DNA of 64,000 bases, taken from contig NZ_JAHXOZ010000008.1 in NCBI RefSeq assembly GCF_023147585.1, positions 62,001-126,000 of the forward strand. Reading direction: 5' to 3'. Positions 13,609 to 22,760 of the stretch are shown here, one piece after another. The position numbers were made by a program, and so were the translations under genes. Within the stretch, counting starts at the first letter, position 1. Each line of letters starts with the position of its first letter. Below the pieces are notes generated by a model. The model was not told the origin of the DNA and did no database searches. It worked only from the letters and a program-made list of their open reading frames with translations. This stretch comes from Micrococcus sp. EYE_212. GTDB lineage: Bacteria; Actinomycetota; Actinomycetes; Actinomycetales; Micrococcaceae.

Positions 13609-14544
13609 ATGGCGCAGGAGCAGGAGAGCCGGGGTGGGGCCTGGAAGGCCCTGCGCCAGAAGTGGTCCGGACGGCCCCCCGAGAAGTCGGGCGCCGAGGA
13701 GGCCGCCCGCCCGAAGGCGCGCCGACTGGCGCGCCCGGAGCGGACGCGGGTGATCACCACGTCCAACCAGAAGGGTGGCGTCGGCAAGACGACCACCACG
13801 GTGAACCTGGCCGCCGCCCTGGCGCGGGCCGGGATGCGCGTGCTGGTGATCGACATCGACCCGCAGGGCAATGCGTCGACCGCGCTGAACATCCCCCATG
13901 CCGGGGACGTCCCCTCCGTGTATGACGTGCTGCTCGACGAGATGGAGATCCAGGACGTCGTGCAGGACGCGCCCGACGTCGACGGGCTGCAGGTGGTCCC
14001 CGCGACCATCGAGCTCGCCGGCGCCGAGATCGAGCTGGTCTCCCTCGTGGCCCGCGAGCAGCGCCTCTCCCGTGCCTTCGAGCGCTACGTGGCATGGCGC
14101 GCCGAGCAGGGCCAGGAGCGGCTGGACTACGTTTTCATCGACTGCCCGCCCTCGCTGGGGCTGCTCACCGTGAACGCGTTCGTGGCCGCCGAGGAGGTGC
14201 TCATCCCCATCCAGGCCGAGTACTACGCCCTGGAGGGCCTCTCGCAGCTGCTGAAGAACGTGCAGATGATCCAGAAGCACCTGAACAGCAGGCTGCAGGT
14301 CACGACCATCCTCCTCACGATGTTCGACGCGCGGACCAACCTGGCGGTCCAGGTCGCCGAAGAGGTCCGGGCCCACTTCCCCCAGCAGCTGCTCCAGACC
14401 GCCATCCCCCGCAACGTGCGCATCTCCGAGGCCCCGAGCTATCAGCAGACGGTGCTCACGTACGACCCGGCGTCTGCCGGTGCGGTGGCGTATCGGGAGG
14501 CGGCGGTCGAGATCGCCGGGCGAGGTGCCCCGACGCCTCTGTGA
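13609..14544 (+). CDS. parA: chromosome partitioning ATPase ParA (Soj)
   Basis: ParA binds nonspecific DNA as an ATP dimer and moves ParB-parS complexes during origin segregation. The 311 residues begin with a basic, low-complexity tail of about 45 residues. The deviant Walker A follows (SNQKGGVGKTTTTVNLAAAL, with the signature Lys), then VIDIDPQGNASTAL and IDCPPSLGLLTVNA. The ATG at 13609 follows GGAAGGA. Its partner parB does not follow directly but lies 3.1 kb away, across an insertion element and the parS sites. Confidence 0.96.
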   Translation: MAQEQESRGGAWKALRQKWSGRPPEKSGAEEAARPKARRLARPERTRVITTSNQKGGVGKTTTTVNLAAALARAGMRVLVIDIDPQGNASTALNIPHAGDVPSVYDVLLDEMEIQDVVQDAPDVDGLQVVPATIELAGAEIELVSLVAREQRLSRAFERYVAWRAEQGQERLDYVFIDCPPSLGLLTVNAFVAAEEVLIPIQAEYYALEGLSQLLKNVQMIQKHLNSRLQVTTILLTMFDARTNLAVQVAEEVRAHFPQQLLQTAIPRNVRISEAPSYQQTVLTYDPASAGAVAYREAAVEIAGRGAPTPL

Positions 14545-15535
14545 CGGGTCGGCCCGCGTTACATCGAACGCGATGAATTGATGTTTGTCCTGATCGTGCA
14601 GGGCAAGAGGAGCGACGGCGGCGCCTGCGGGCGCCGCCGTTTCACGTGAAACCGCGCGTGAGGCATCCTCGACGGTCGACCCTTCGCGGGAGGGGACTGG
14701 GCGGGCCCGGGCCGGTGGGTGCCGGTCGGGGCCGCGGGCCCGGTGCGGCGGGGTGTTCGAGGCGTGCCTATCCGGCGCGGGACGCCTCCCCAGGCATGGG
14801 CCACTCTGCAACGAGCAGTCGGCGCCGGCGTCGCGCCCTCTCCCCCGGGCGGTGCCGCTTCTGTGCGGACCGTGACGGGGTCCACGCGTGCGACGGACCT
14901 CAGTGCATATGAGCGGTGCTGGGCGCGCCATCCCCGCGGAGACCCTGCTCGCCACTCGCCCATTCCCCCAGCGCCGCGGGTCGATCCCATGCGACCGCGC
15001 AGAGGATGAGGGAGAGTGGATGACCGTGGAGCCCCGGGGAGCAGGAGGAGGATCCGCTGTTGATATGTGGAGAACTCCTGTGGACAACGACGACACCAGT
15101 CTGCTGGCATACAGGTCGATTGCTGTTCATGAAAGACCTCCGTGTGGATAACGGGGCCTATTCTCACTCTTTCGCCTGTGGACACCGGGGTGTGCACGAG
15201 GCGCCGAGCTGTGGATGGCGAGTTGCCAGCCGCGGTCTGAGGGTCGCAGTATTCGCTGGAATGCGGCTGCAATGCTCGGGCATCTTCCGAGCACTGGCCC
15301 CTGGTCCCCTTGTGCCCGCTATTTCCCGTGGCGAATTCAGAGGCAGAAGGGGCGTGGTTTCCCTCGGACTCCTCTCGCCGAGAAAGGGGAGCGCTCAATG
15401 GCGGAGCCGGGAACTGTATACACGGGGACGTGCCGGCGGGTGCTGCGCCGTTCTGGGAAAGCGGTGCTGGCCGGGTGGCACCTCGCGTTTGGACGGACCG
15501 CTCCCCCATCGGGGATGACACCTGCACCGTCTAGT
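14545..15535. other. parA-downstream noncoding region with parS and DnaA boxes
   Basis: Nearly 1 kb without a credible gene; the short open frames have no family features. It contains one parS (listed separately) and a tight group of DnaA-box-like sites: 15079-15087 (TGTGGACAA), 15143-15151 (TGTGGATAA, the exact consensus), 15178-15186 (TGTGGACAC) and 15210-15218 (TGTGGATGG). A GGCGGCGCC-type hairpin around 14616-14639 sits directly before parS and may terminate parA. Confidence 0.6.
14639..14652. promoter_or_regulatory. parS centromere site 1 (14-bp core)
   Basis: GTTTCACGTGAAAC, a perfect palindrome matching the core of the bacterial parS consensus. The outermost base pair of the 16-mer is C/C here rather than T/A. 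ParB loads on such sites. Confidence 0.88.
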
Positions 15536-16629
15536 TGTGATGTCCAGGGACGTTGTTGCGTGAACAGCTGACAGGCGAAGGCCTCCTGTTGCGAGAGTGG
15601 AGCTGTCGAGAAACCGCTCACGCGAACAGAAGGCCTTCATGTCCCACGCTAACGCCGCCCTGACCCCTCGCGCCCGCCTACGCCTGGCCAAGCTCATCGT
15701 CGAGGAACACTGGCCGGTCGCCACCGCGGCCAAGATGTTCATGGTCTCCCCACCCACCGCACGCAAATGGGCCACACGCTTCCGGGCCGAGGGACCTGCA
15801 GGGATGGCAGACCGGTCCAGCCGGCCGTCCACGATGCCGACCAGAACACCGCCGGCGGTGGTGAAACAGATCGTGGCCGCCCGATGGCGCCGACGCCTGG
15901 GGCCGGCACAGATCGCCGGAGAACTCAGGATGCCGGCCTCCACCGTCCATGCCGTGCTCGTGCGCTGCCGGATCAACCGCCTCGCCCGTCTGGACCGGGT
16001 CACCGGCGAGCCGATCCGCCGCTACGAGCACCCCCACCCCGGCTCGCTGATCCACGTCGACGTCACCAAGTTCGGGCGCATCCCCGACGGGGGCGGACAC
16101 CGATTCGTCGGGCGCCAGCAGGGCCTGAAGCACCGCGCGGCGACCGCAGACCGTGAAGGAACCCGTGATGCCCGATACCAGCCCCGGCTCGGGGTGGGCT
16201 TTCTGCACACCGTGATCGATGATCACTCCCGCTTCGCCTATGTCGAGATGCACTCCGATGAACGCAGCCAGACGGCCATCGCGGTGTTGCGCCGCGCGGT
16301 CGCCCACTTCGCGCGCCTGGGCGTGGAGGTGGAGCGGGTGCTCTCGGACAACGGCTCGGCCTACCGCTCGCATGCCTGGCGTGATGCCTGCACCGAGCTC
16401 GGGATCAAGCCCAAGCGGACTCGGCCCTACCGGCCGCAGACGAACGGGAAGATTGAGCGGTTCCATCGCACGCTCGCTGACGGGTGGGCCTACGCCCGGT
16501 TCTACAGCTCAGAGACGGAGCGCAGGGCCGCGTTGCCTGGATGGCTGCACTTCTACAATCATCATCGCGTCCACTCCGCGATCGGCGCCGTGCCTGCCAC
16601 CAGGCTCAACAACCTCCCTGGACATCACA
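15536..16629 (+). mobile_element. IS481-family insertion sequence between parA and parB
   Basis: Terminal inverted repeats of 23 bases lie at 15536-15558 and 16607-16629 and begin TGTGATGTCCAGGGA. They differ at one position. A 6-base target duplication, TCTAGT, flanks the element at 15530-15535 and 16630-16635, which fits the NCTAGN target known for IS481. The element is about 1.09 kb and carries one intact transposase gene. It looks complete and possibly active. Confidence 0.93.
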
Positions 16630-16634
16630 TCTAG
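15639..16634 (+). CDS. IS481-family DDE transposase
   Basis: A 331-residue transposase with an N-terminal helix-turn-helix region (ARLRLAKLIVEEHWPVATAA) and an rve integrase core. The DDE residues are visible in SLIHVDVTKFG, RVLSDNGSAY and NGKIERFHRTL. The ATG at 15639 gives MSHANAALTPRARL and is preceded by AGAAGG; an open frame reaches 15597 but lacks a better ribosome site. The stop codon TAG (16632-16634) lies outside the right inverted repeat, inside the duplicated target, so the host target supplies the stop. Confidence 0.95.
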   Translation: MSHANAALTPRARLRLAKLIVEEHWPVATAAKMFMVSPPTARKWATRFRAEGPAGMADRSSRPSTMPTRTPPAVVKQIVAARWRRRLGPAQIAGELRMPASTVHAVLVRCRINRLARLDRVTGEPIRRYEHPHPGSLIHVDVTKFGRIPDGGGHRFVGRQQGLKHRAATADREGTRDARYQPRLGVGFLHTVIDDHSRFAYVEMHSDERSQTAIAVLRRAVAHFARLGVEVERVLSDNGSAYRSHAWRDACTELGIKPKRTRPYRPQTNGKIERFHRTLADGWAYARFYSSETERRAALPGWLHFYNHHRVHSAIGAVPATRLNNLPGHHI

Positions 16635-16718
16635 TTCACCTGCGGCTCCGGCGTAAGCGGGGACGGAGAAGGATGAACGCAATGGGCGAGCGAAGGCGAC
16701 GGCCAGCTACCTTAGCCG

Positions 16719-16734
16719 TGTTTCACGTGAAACA
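16719..16734. promoter_or_regulatory. parS centromere site 2 (perfect 16-mer)
   Basis: TGTTTCACGTGAAACA, an exact match to the full bacterial parS consensus and a perfect palindrome. Confidence 0.95.
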
Positions 16735-17090
16735 GCGGGCGATTCGACCTCGCGCGCCCTGTGGCCCGTGGTTCTGAAGCCTTCCGAGTGCTCCGATCGC
16801 CATCCTTGAGAAATGCATTTGAGGATTATCCGGCGAACCTTGAGTGAAGTCTCTGCTCTTCCTTTGGGCCTGACGCAGGTGGAAGGGTGCGCCCTGAAGT
16901 GGTCCTTCGGATACGACACTCCACAGAAGGCAGCCCTCCTCTATCGGGCGCATAGGTGGGCGCTAGCGTCGGGCCGCGAGAGGCGGATGCATCGGCACGT
17001 GCCGGTAATTGTCTATGCGCGCGTCCGCCCGTAGCCCAAGAGTCGGAACAAGTGCCTGATTCACCGCATCGTGATACACCTGGCCTGACA

Positions 17091-17106
17091 TGTTTCACGT
17101 GAAACG
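17091..17106. promoter_or_regulatory. parS centromere site 3
   Basis: TGTTTCACGTGAAACG, which matches the 16-base parS consensus at 15 positions; the last base differs. Confidence 0.93.
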
Positions 17107-17461
17107 TGGAGCGTTTCGTCTCGGCACCTAGGGCGGAGTGGATCCCCGCAGACGGCCGGGATCGGACTCCCCTCGGGGCAGGTCATCGCCGTGGCCGCCA
17201 CTCGCAGGACCTCGGGAGTTGTCCGCCGTGTTCGAAGCTGGGCACTGCGCACTGGATACTTGGCACGGGTTGTAAGGCCGTCAGCTGCGGGCCGCATCGG
17301 CACATCTGGACCTCAGCTGCCGATGCACATCTGAAGGACTCCGGTACAGGCGCTTCTGGTTGTTGAATCGAGTTTCTGTACGGGAGCGGGGCCTCAGCCG
17401 AGCGTGTACGTCGATAGCCCCAGAGTTCTGAATCTCCCCTGCGGCCGAAGGGCACGGATGG

Positions 17462-17477
17462 TGTTTCACGTGAAACG
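17462..17477. promoter_or_regulatory. parS centromere site 4, just upstream of parB
   Basis: TGTTTCACGTGAAACG, a 15 of 16 match to parS, located 162 bases before the parB start. ParB spreading from here could affect parB transcription. Confidence 0.93.
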
Positions 17478-17639
17478 ACAGACCCTCAGAGCTGCCGGGG
17501 AACATCCCACCCCGTGACGGCCGTCCTCGCTGGCGTCGTTCCGGCCGCAACGCGGCTTCGGCAGAAAGGAACAGGCAGCAACCGAGAGCGAGAGCCGCGC
17601 ATAGACTGACCTCGACCACCCCACTCGCCAGGAGGACCT

Positions 17640-19076
17640 GTGAAGACCAGCCGCCGCGGAGGCCTCGGCCGAGGCCTTGGAGCATTGATCCAGAGCACCG
17701 CCGAACCGGAGATCGAGCAGACCGAGGCAGGGGAGGAGGCCACTCTCGTTCCCGCGGAGCAGGCGCGCGACACCAAGGCCGGCAAGGACGTCTCGGCCGC
17801 CACGCCGAAGACGGAGAACGCTCGGAAGTCGCGCCCTGCGGACAAGGCAGACAGTGAAGGCGGCACTGGGGGCAAGACGAAGGCCGCCCCTTCCACGGAC
17901 GATGCTCCGCAGTCCAAGGCCGGCACCGCACAGACGAGCGGGGGAGCCGCAGGACCGCGTCCCGTGGACGTCTTCTTCTCCTCTCCCGCCGAGCCCGAGT
18001 CGTCGGGAGAGGCATCCGCCGCCGTCGAAAACACCCCAGCGACGGCCTCCGATGAGCCTGTCTCTCGACAGGCCCCGCGGGGCGGCCGGCCGGTCATGCC
18101 CACGGTGAAGGCCCCGGCGACGAAGAAACCCGGACGAGCGGACACCGGAACGAAGCCGGCCGACGCCGGAGCGACGGGCGCCACGACCACGGAAGCTCCG
18201 CCCGCCGGGCGCGCCACTGCCGCCCGTCCTGCACCGCAGAACGAGGGCACCGTCCCCACGAGCATCGCCGTGCTGCGGGAGATCCCCGTGGGGGACATCC
18301 AGCCGAACCCGCGGCAGCCGCGTGAGGTGTTCGACGAGGAGCACATGGCGGAGCTCGTCACCTCCATCCGCGAGGTGGGCGTGCTGCAGCCGGTGGTGGT
18401 CCGTGAGGTCTCCGGAGCCGTCCCGTACGAGCTCATCATGGGTGAGCGCCGCTGGCGGGCCACCCAGCTGGCCGGGCTCGAGACCATTCCCGCCATCGTC
18501 CGGCACACCCCAGATCAGGACCTGCTGCGAGACGCGCTCCTCGAGAACCTCCACCGATCCCAGCTGAATCCTCTCGAAGAGGCTGCCGCGTATCAGCAGC
18601 TCATGGAGGACTTCGCCTGCACCCAGGACGAGCTCTCGCAGCGGATCGGCCGCTCCCGGCCGCAGATCTCGAACACCATGCGCCTGCTTCGCCTGCCTCC
18701 CCTGGTGCAGCGTCGGGTGGCCGCGGGAGCACTCTCCGCGGGCCACGCCCGCGCTCTGCTGGGCCTCACCGATCCGGCGGAGATGGAGCGCCTCGCTCAG
18801 CGGATCGTGGCCGACGGGCTCTCTGTGCGTGCCACCGAGGAGGCTGTCACCCAGCTCCAGGGCACGGTTCGCCCCGGCCCCGCGGCGCGACGCACACGAG
18901 GGGAGAGCGCCCACCACGAGCGGCTGGACCACTTCGCCACGGCGCTGACCTCGCGGCTCGACACGAACGTGAAGATCACGCTGGGCGCGCGGAAGGGCCG
19001 GATCGCGATCGACTTCGCCTCGGTGGACGACCTGAACCGGATCATGGACGTCATCCAGGGAGGCACCTCCCGCTGA
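17640..19076 (+). CDS. parB: chromosome partitioning protein ParB (Spo0J)
   Basis: ParB is a CTP-dependent clamp that loads at parS and spreads to form the partition complex. The 478 residues open with [16 protein letters not shown], the ParA-interacting N-terminal motif. A long Ala/Thr/Pro-rich linker of about 180 residues follows. Then come the ParB/Srx nuclease-fold CTPase domain ([22 protein letters not shown] at about 268-274, [14 protein letters not shown]) and a helix-turn-helix ([16 protein letters not shown]). The C-terminal dimerisation domain ends at IMDVIQGG. The GTG start follows AGGAGG. It is longer than most ParB proteins because of the linker. Confidence 0.96.
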   Translation: MKTSRRGGLGRGLGALIQSTAEPEIEQTEAGEEATLVPAEQARDTKAGKDVSAATPKTENARKSRPADKADSEGGTGGKTKAAPSTDDAPQSKAGTAQTSGGAAGPRPVDVFFSSPAEPESSGEASAAVENTPATASDEPVSRQAPRGGRPVMPTVKAPATKKPGRADTGTKPADAGATGATTTEAPPAGRATAARPAPQNEGTVPTSIAVLREIPVGDIQPNPRQPREVFDEEHMAELVTSIREVGVLQPVVVREVSGAVPYELIMGERRWRATQLAGLETIPAIVRHTPDQDLLRDALLENLHRSQLNPLEEAAAYQQLMEDFACTQDELSQRIGRSRPQISNTMRLLRLPPLVQRRVAAGALSAGHARALLGLTDPAEMERLAQRIVADGLSVRATEEAVTQLQGTVRPGPAARRTRGESAHHERLDHFATALTSRLDTNVKITLGARKGRIAIDFASVDDLNRIMDVIQGGTSR

Positions 19077-19135
19077 CCCCGCACACCGCTGACACCGCAC
19101 ACCGCACACCGCTCATCGGTCCGCGTCCGCGGACA

Positions 19136-19171
19136 CAGCAGGGCCCCCTCCGTCTGGAGGGGGCCCTGCTG
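19136..19171. terminator. bidirectional terminator between parB and trxA
   Basis: A perfect 16-base-pair stem, CAGCAGGGCCCCCTCC paired with GGAGGGGGCCCTGCTG around a GTCT loop. It sits between the convergent parB and trxA genes. Confidence 0.85.
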
Positions 19172-19190
19172 CGTGAGTCAGGGGAACTGA

Positions 19191-19514
19191 TCAGCCCAGC
19201 AGCGCGGAGAACTCCTTCTCCAGCGCCGCCTTGGGCTTGGCGCCCACGGACTCGGCGACCTTCTGGCCGCCCTGGAATCCGAGGACCAGCGGGATCGAGG
19301 TCACGCCGTACTGGGCGGCCGAGGCCGGGTTCTCGTCCACGTTCACCTTGGCGATGACGACCTTGCCCTCGTAGTCGTCGGACATCTCCTCGAGGACGGG
19401 GCCGAGCATGCGGCACGGGCCGCACCACTCCGCCCAGAAGTCCACGAGGACGGGGAGCTCGGAGTCGAGGACCTTCTGCTGGAAGTCGGCATCGGTGACG
19501 GTGATGGTGCTCAT
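19191..19514 (-). CDS. trxA: thioredoxin
   Basis: A 107-residue thioredoxin with the active site [10 protein letters not shown] (about residues 28-37) and the cis-proline loop TSIPLVLGF. It reduces cytoplasmic disulfides using electrons from thioredoxin reductase, encoded next door. The ATG at 19514, preceded by AGGAGG, gives [16 protein letters not shown]; the open frame continues upstream but that part has no family match. The gene lies 98 bases downstream of trxB. Confidence 0.96.
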   Translation of the reverse strand: MSTITVTDADFQQKVLDSELPVLVDFWAEWCGPCRMLGPVLEEMSDDYEGKVVIAKVNVDENPASAAQYGVTSIPLVLGFQGGQKVAESVGAKPKAALEKEFSALLG

Positions 19515-19612
19515 GGGAGCCTCCTGGTTGTCGGTTCGAGACGGGTTCAGGGTCGTTCTTTGGTACGAGGGTGACGCAGTCCCGCGAATCTCACGGGTCA
19601 AACGTCAGACGG

Positions 19613-20614
19613 TCATGCCGGCACGCTGTCGGAGGCCGGCTCGGCCGGGGCGGCCTCCTCCACGTCCGCGACGGTGGCCAGGTAGTGCTCGACGTCCTGG
19701 GCGGCCACGCAGCCGGAGCCGGCCGCGGTGATGGCCTGGCGGTAGCTGTGGTCGGTGACGTCGCCGGCCGCGAAGACGCCGGGCACCGACGTGCGGGAGG
19801 ACGGGTGGTCGATGCGGATCGTGCCGTGCTCGGTGAGCTCGAGCTGGCCCTGCACCAGGTCGGTGCGCGGATCGTGGCCGATCGCCACGAACAGGCCGGT
19901 GACGTCCAGGGTCGACTCCTCGCCGGTCGCGGTGTCCCGCAGGCGCACCGACTCGAGCTTGTCCGCGCCCACGAGTTCGACGACCTCGGTGTTCCAGCGG
20001 AACTCGATCTTCTCGTTCTCCTCGGCACGGCGCGCCATGATCTTCGAGGCCCGCAGCGAGTCCTTCCGGACCAGGACGGTGACCTTGGAGGCGAACTTGG
20101 TGAGGAAGAGGGCCTCCTCCATCGCGGAGTCGCCGCCGCCCACCACGGCGATGTGCTGGTCGCGGAAGAAGAAGCCGTCGCACGTGGCGCACCAGCTCAC
20201 ACCGTGACCGGAGAGGCGCTTCTCGCCCTCCACGCCCAGCTCGCGGTAGGCCGAGCCGGTCGTCATGATGACGGCGTGGGCGCTGATCCGCGTGCCGTCG
20301 CCCAGGGTGAGCACCTTGGGGGTGGAGGTGAGGTCGGCCTCCACGACGTCGTCGTAGCGCACCTCCGTCTCGAAGCGGCGGGCCTGGGCTTCGAGGTTGG
20401 CCATCAGCTCCGGGCCCTGGATGCCCTCTGGGAAGCCGGGGAAGTTCTCCACCTCGGTGGTGTTCATCAGCTCGCCGCCGGCCGTCACCGAGCCGGCCAG
20501 CAGCACGGGCTCCAGGTGGGCGCGCGCGGTGTAGATCGCGGCGGTGTAGCCGGCCGGGCCGGAGCCGATGATGGCGACGTTGCGGACGCTCGGGTCCTGA
20601 TCGGTGGGTGCCAC
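19613..20614 (-). CDS. trxB: thioredoxin-disulfide reductase
   Basis: A 333-residue flavoprotein that reduces thioredoxin with NADPH. It shows the FAD-binding GSGPAGYTAAIYTARA, the redox-active WCATCDGFFF (CATC) and the NADPH-binding VVGGGDSAMEEA. Near the C-terminus is FAAGDVTDHSYRQAITAAGSG. It is followed by trxA on the same strand, the same pairing as trxB2-trxC beside the origin of mycobacteria. Confidence 0.97.
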   Translation of the reverse strand: MAPTDQDPSVRNVAIIGSGPAGYTAAIYTARAHLEPVLLAGSVTAGGELMNTTEVENFPGFPEGIQGPELMANLEAQARRFETEVRYDDVVEADLTSTPKVLTLGDGTRISAHAVIMTTGSAYRELGVEGEKRLSGHGVSWCATCDGFFFRDQHIAVVGGGDSAMEEALFLTKFASKVTVLVRKDSLRASKIMARRAEENEKIEFRWNTEVVELVGADKLESVRLRDTATGEESTLDVTGLFVAIGHDPRTDLVQGQLELTEHGTIRIDHPSSRTSVPGVFAAGDVTDHSYRQAITAAGSGCVAAQDVEHYLATVADVEEAAPAEPASDSVPA

Positions 20615-20734
20615 GGGGGTTCCTCCAGATGGGGTCGGGATGACGGACGCTCACCCGGCACAACAGCGGGCCGCGCCCCGGGTATTCCGCCCGCAGGCGC
20701 CCCGGGTGGTTCCCGACGCCCCGCGTGGGACGGC

Positions 20735-22684
20735 TCAGCGGACGGTGACCTCCGTCAGGCGCAGTCCGTACGGGCGCTCGCCGCCCCCGGCCTCCAGGCG
20801 GGGCAGGGAGGTGATGCGGAGGATCACGTGGCCGGCCGCCGCGTCGTCGGCTTCCACAGGGACCACGGAGCGGTCGGCGTCGAAGGTCCCCTGGCCGATC
20901 TCGCGGGCGTTCTCCCCGTCGGGGGAGTCCGCCAGGAGCACCGTGAACGCACCGCCGGAGCCGCCGGCGTGGTCGACCACGACCTCGTTCACCCGGGCCG
21001 GCTCCTCGAGGGCGACCGCGAGGTCCATCGAGGCCACGTAGCCGCCGAAGTTGGGGCGCGTGTAGGTGTAGCTCTGCCAGGCCGTGGACGTGTCGCCGTC
21101 CACGAGGCTGTCCAGCTCGCCGTCGTGGGCGTCCTCCAGGCTCGGCATGTCCGGGACGGACCGGGCCACGCCCGCGGCGCGGGGGCGCCCGGCGGGGGCC
21201 GTCTCCGACGACGACGCGCCCCCGGTCGCGGCGGGGGAGCTCGCCGCCGGGGCCGCGGACTCGGCCGGGGACTGCGTCTCGGACTCGGCCGCGCTGGTGG
21301 CCGTCTCCGCGGGGGAGGAGGCTGGTGACGACGAGGCCGCCGGGGGTGCGGCGGGGGAGGAGCTCTCCGCCGCCGGCACGGCGCGCAGGTTCTGGTTCAG
21401 CAGCAGGAAGCCCAGGGCCACCGCGGCCAGCAGGCCCAGGAGGATCAGCAGGGGCAGCAGCCACTTCGACCGTCCGCCCGAGCCCTCCGGGGCCTCGGCG
21501 CGGGAGCCGGCCTCGGCGTCGTGGACGTGGTCGGGGGCGACGGCGGGGCGCGCCGCCGCCTCCTCGGCGCGCGGCAGGGCGTCGGGGGCCAGGGGAGCGA
21601 TGGGGGTCAGCGGGGCGCGGGACGCGTCGGGGGACTCCCCGGACGACGCTGCGGGCGTCTCCCCGCCCTCCGTGCCCGGGGTGGTGCTCAGTGGCGTGAA
21701 GGCGGGCAGCGCGCGGCGGGGCGCGGGACGGGTGCGCTGCGCCGGCTCGGCGCCGGTGGCGGCCACCGTGGCCGCGGCGACGTCGGCCCGCCAGGAGGTC
21801 GCGGTGTCAGCCGACGGCTCCTCGGGGTGCGTCGGAGCGGGTGCGCGAGTCTCCGTGGACGGCGTGGCCGCGGCATCCTCGAGGGTCTCGGACGCGTCGG
21901 CCTGCGTCTCGGTCGGGGCGTCGGCGGCCTCGTTCGCCGTCGGGGCGTCGGTGGCGCCGTCCGCCTGGACGACGGCGACGGACTCCGTGGGATCGGGTTC
22001 CTGCGTGAGCTCGTCCCGCGGCCTCAGCTCAGACTGCTGGGCGTCGGCCTGCTCCGAGGCCGCGCGCTCCTCTCGGGCCTTGACCTCCTCGACGCGGGCG
22101 CGCGTGGTGGCGGCGGCGGCGGCGAGGGCGGAGGCCGCCGCGGCGGCCTTGGCCGCGGTGCCGTCCGCGGGGCGGATCCGCTCGGTGAGGCGGTCCGAGA
22201 TGCGGTTCAGGATGCCCGGGCGGCGCCGCGACTGCTCCTCGTCGGCGCGCAGCTGCCGGTCGAGGTCGGAGTAGTAGTCCTCGTCGTCCTCGTAGCGGTG
22301 CGCCTCGCCCCGGCGCGCCTCGCCGAAGATCTCCGAGCCCAGGGTGTCGGTCTGGAACGGTTCGACGAACACCTCCTGGGGGTAGGCCAGGCCCAGCAGG
22401 ACGTCCGGGTCGGGCCCGCCGCCGGCGATCAGGTAGGTCCGCCCCTCGCTGAGCCCCAGGTCCAGGACCTGGACGTCGTCCTGGCGCTCGCCCGTGGCCA
22501 GCTCCCGTGCGGAGGTGGCCACCTGGGCCGCGTCCTCCCTTGAGGCCACCAGGATGGTGACGCGTCGGTTGAGGACCTGGTCGGCGCCGAGGAACACGAG
22601 GTTCTGGTCCGCGGACGTGACCAGGTGCTCGGTGATGCGGTAGCGGCCGCCCAGGACGGAACCGACGGCGAGGGGCTGGGTCAC
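20735..22684 (-). CDS. membrane-anchored pseudokinase with extracytoplasmic F5/8-type domain
   Basis: The 649-residue protein begins with VGSVLGGRYRITEHLVTSAD, a degenerate Ser/Thr kinase N-lobe lacking a recognisable catalytic loop. A long Ala/Glu/Thr-rich cytoplasmic segment follows, then one membrane helix (about 409-432, LLPLLILLGLLAAVALGFLL). After a Ser/Ala linker, residues 500-649 resemble a discoidin-like carbohydrate-binding fold (DGDTSTAWQSYTYTRPNFGG). In Mycobacterium tuberculosis, MviN (Rv3910) fuses such a pseudokinase and extracellular domain to MurJ. Here the two parts are adjacent genes, this one 76 bases downstream of murJ. A role in controlling lipid II flipping is inferred from that comparison. 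Confidence 0.8.
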   Translation of the reverse strand: MTQPLAVGSVLGGRYRITEHLVTSADQNLVFLGADQVLNRRVTILVASREDAAQVATSARELATGERQDDVQVLDLGLSEGRTYLIAGGGPDPDVLLGLAYPQEVFVEPFQTDTLGSEIFGEARRGEAHRYEDDEDYYSDLDRQLRADEEQSRRRPGILNRISDRLTERIRPADGTAAKAAAAASALAAAAATTRARVEEVKAREERAASEQADAQQSELRPRDELTQEPDPTESVAVVQADGATDAPTANEAADAPTETQADASETLEDAAATPSTETRAPAPTHPEEPSADTATSWRADVAAATVAATGAEPAQRTRPAPRRALPAFTPLSTTPGTEGGETPAASSGESPDASRAPLTPIAPLAPDALPRAEEAAARPAVAPDHVHDAEAGSRAEAPEGSGGRSKWLLPLLILLGLLAAVALGFLLLNQNLRAVPAAESSSPAAPPAASSSPASSPAETATSAAESETQSPAESAAPAASSPAATGGASSSETAPAGRPRAAGVARSVPDMPSLEDAHDGELDSLVDGDTSTAWQSYTYTRPNFGGYVASMDLAVALEEPARVNEVVVDHAGGSGGAFTVLLADSPDGENAREIGQGTFDADRSVVPVEADDAAAGHVILRITSLPRLEAGGGERPYGLRLTEVTVR

Positions 22685-22760
22685 GGGGTCTTCTCCTGAC
22701 GACGGGGACGAATCCCGATGATACTGGGGCGGGGCCCGCCACGGCGGGTCGGGGGCGGGG

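Larger units (their letters stand above)
16636..17639. other. parB-upstream noncoding region carrying parS sites
   Basis: About 1 kb of noncoding DNA from the IS481 target duplication to parB. It holds three parS sites (16719, 17091 and 17462, listed separately) and no gene I can support. The last stretch before parB has AGGAGGACCT as ribosome-binding site for the parB GTG. Composition is less GC-extreme than in neighbouring genes. Confidence 0.6.

Noticed and set aside
14646-14912. Short frames after parA
   Set aside because: Low-complexity Arg/Gly/Pro translations overlapping parS and the DnaA-box region; no support for coding.
15597-15638. Upstream extension of the IS481 transposase to 15597
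   Set aside because: ATG 15639 has a good AGAAGG site and the family-like N-terminus; the extension lies near the terminal repeat.
16813-17034. Short frame starting MHLRIIRRTLSEVSALP between IS481 and parB
   Set aside because: No family features, no clear ribosome-binding site, and it lies in the parS-bearing noncoding block.
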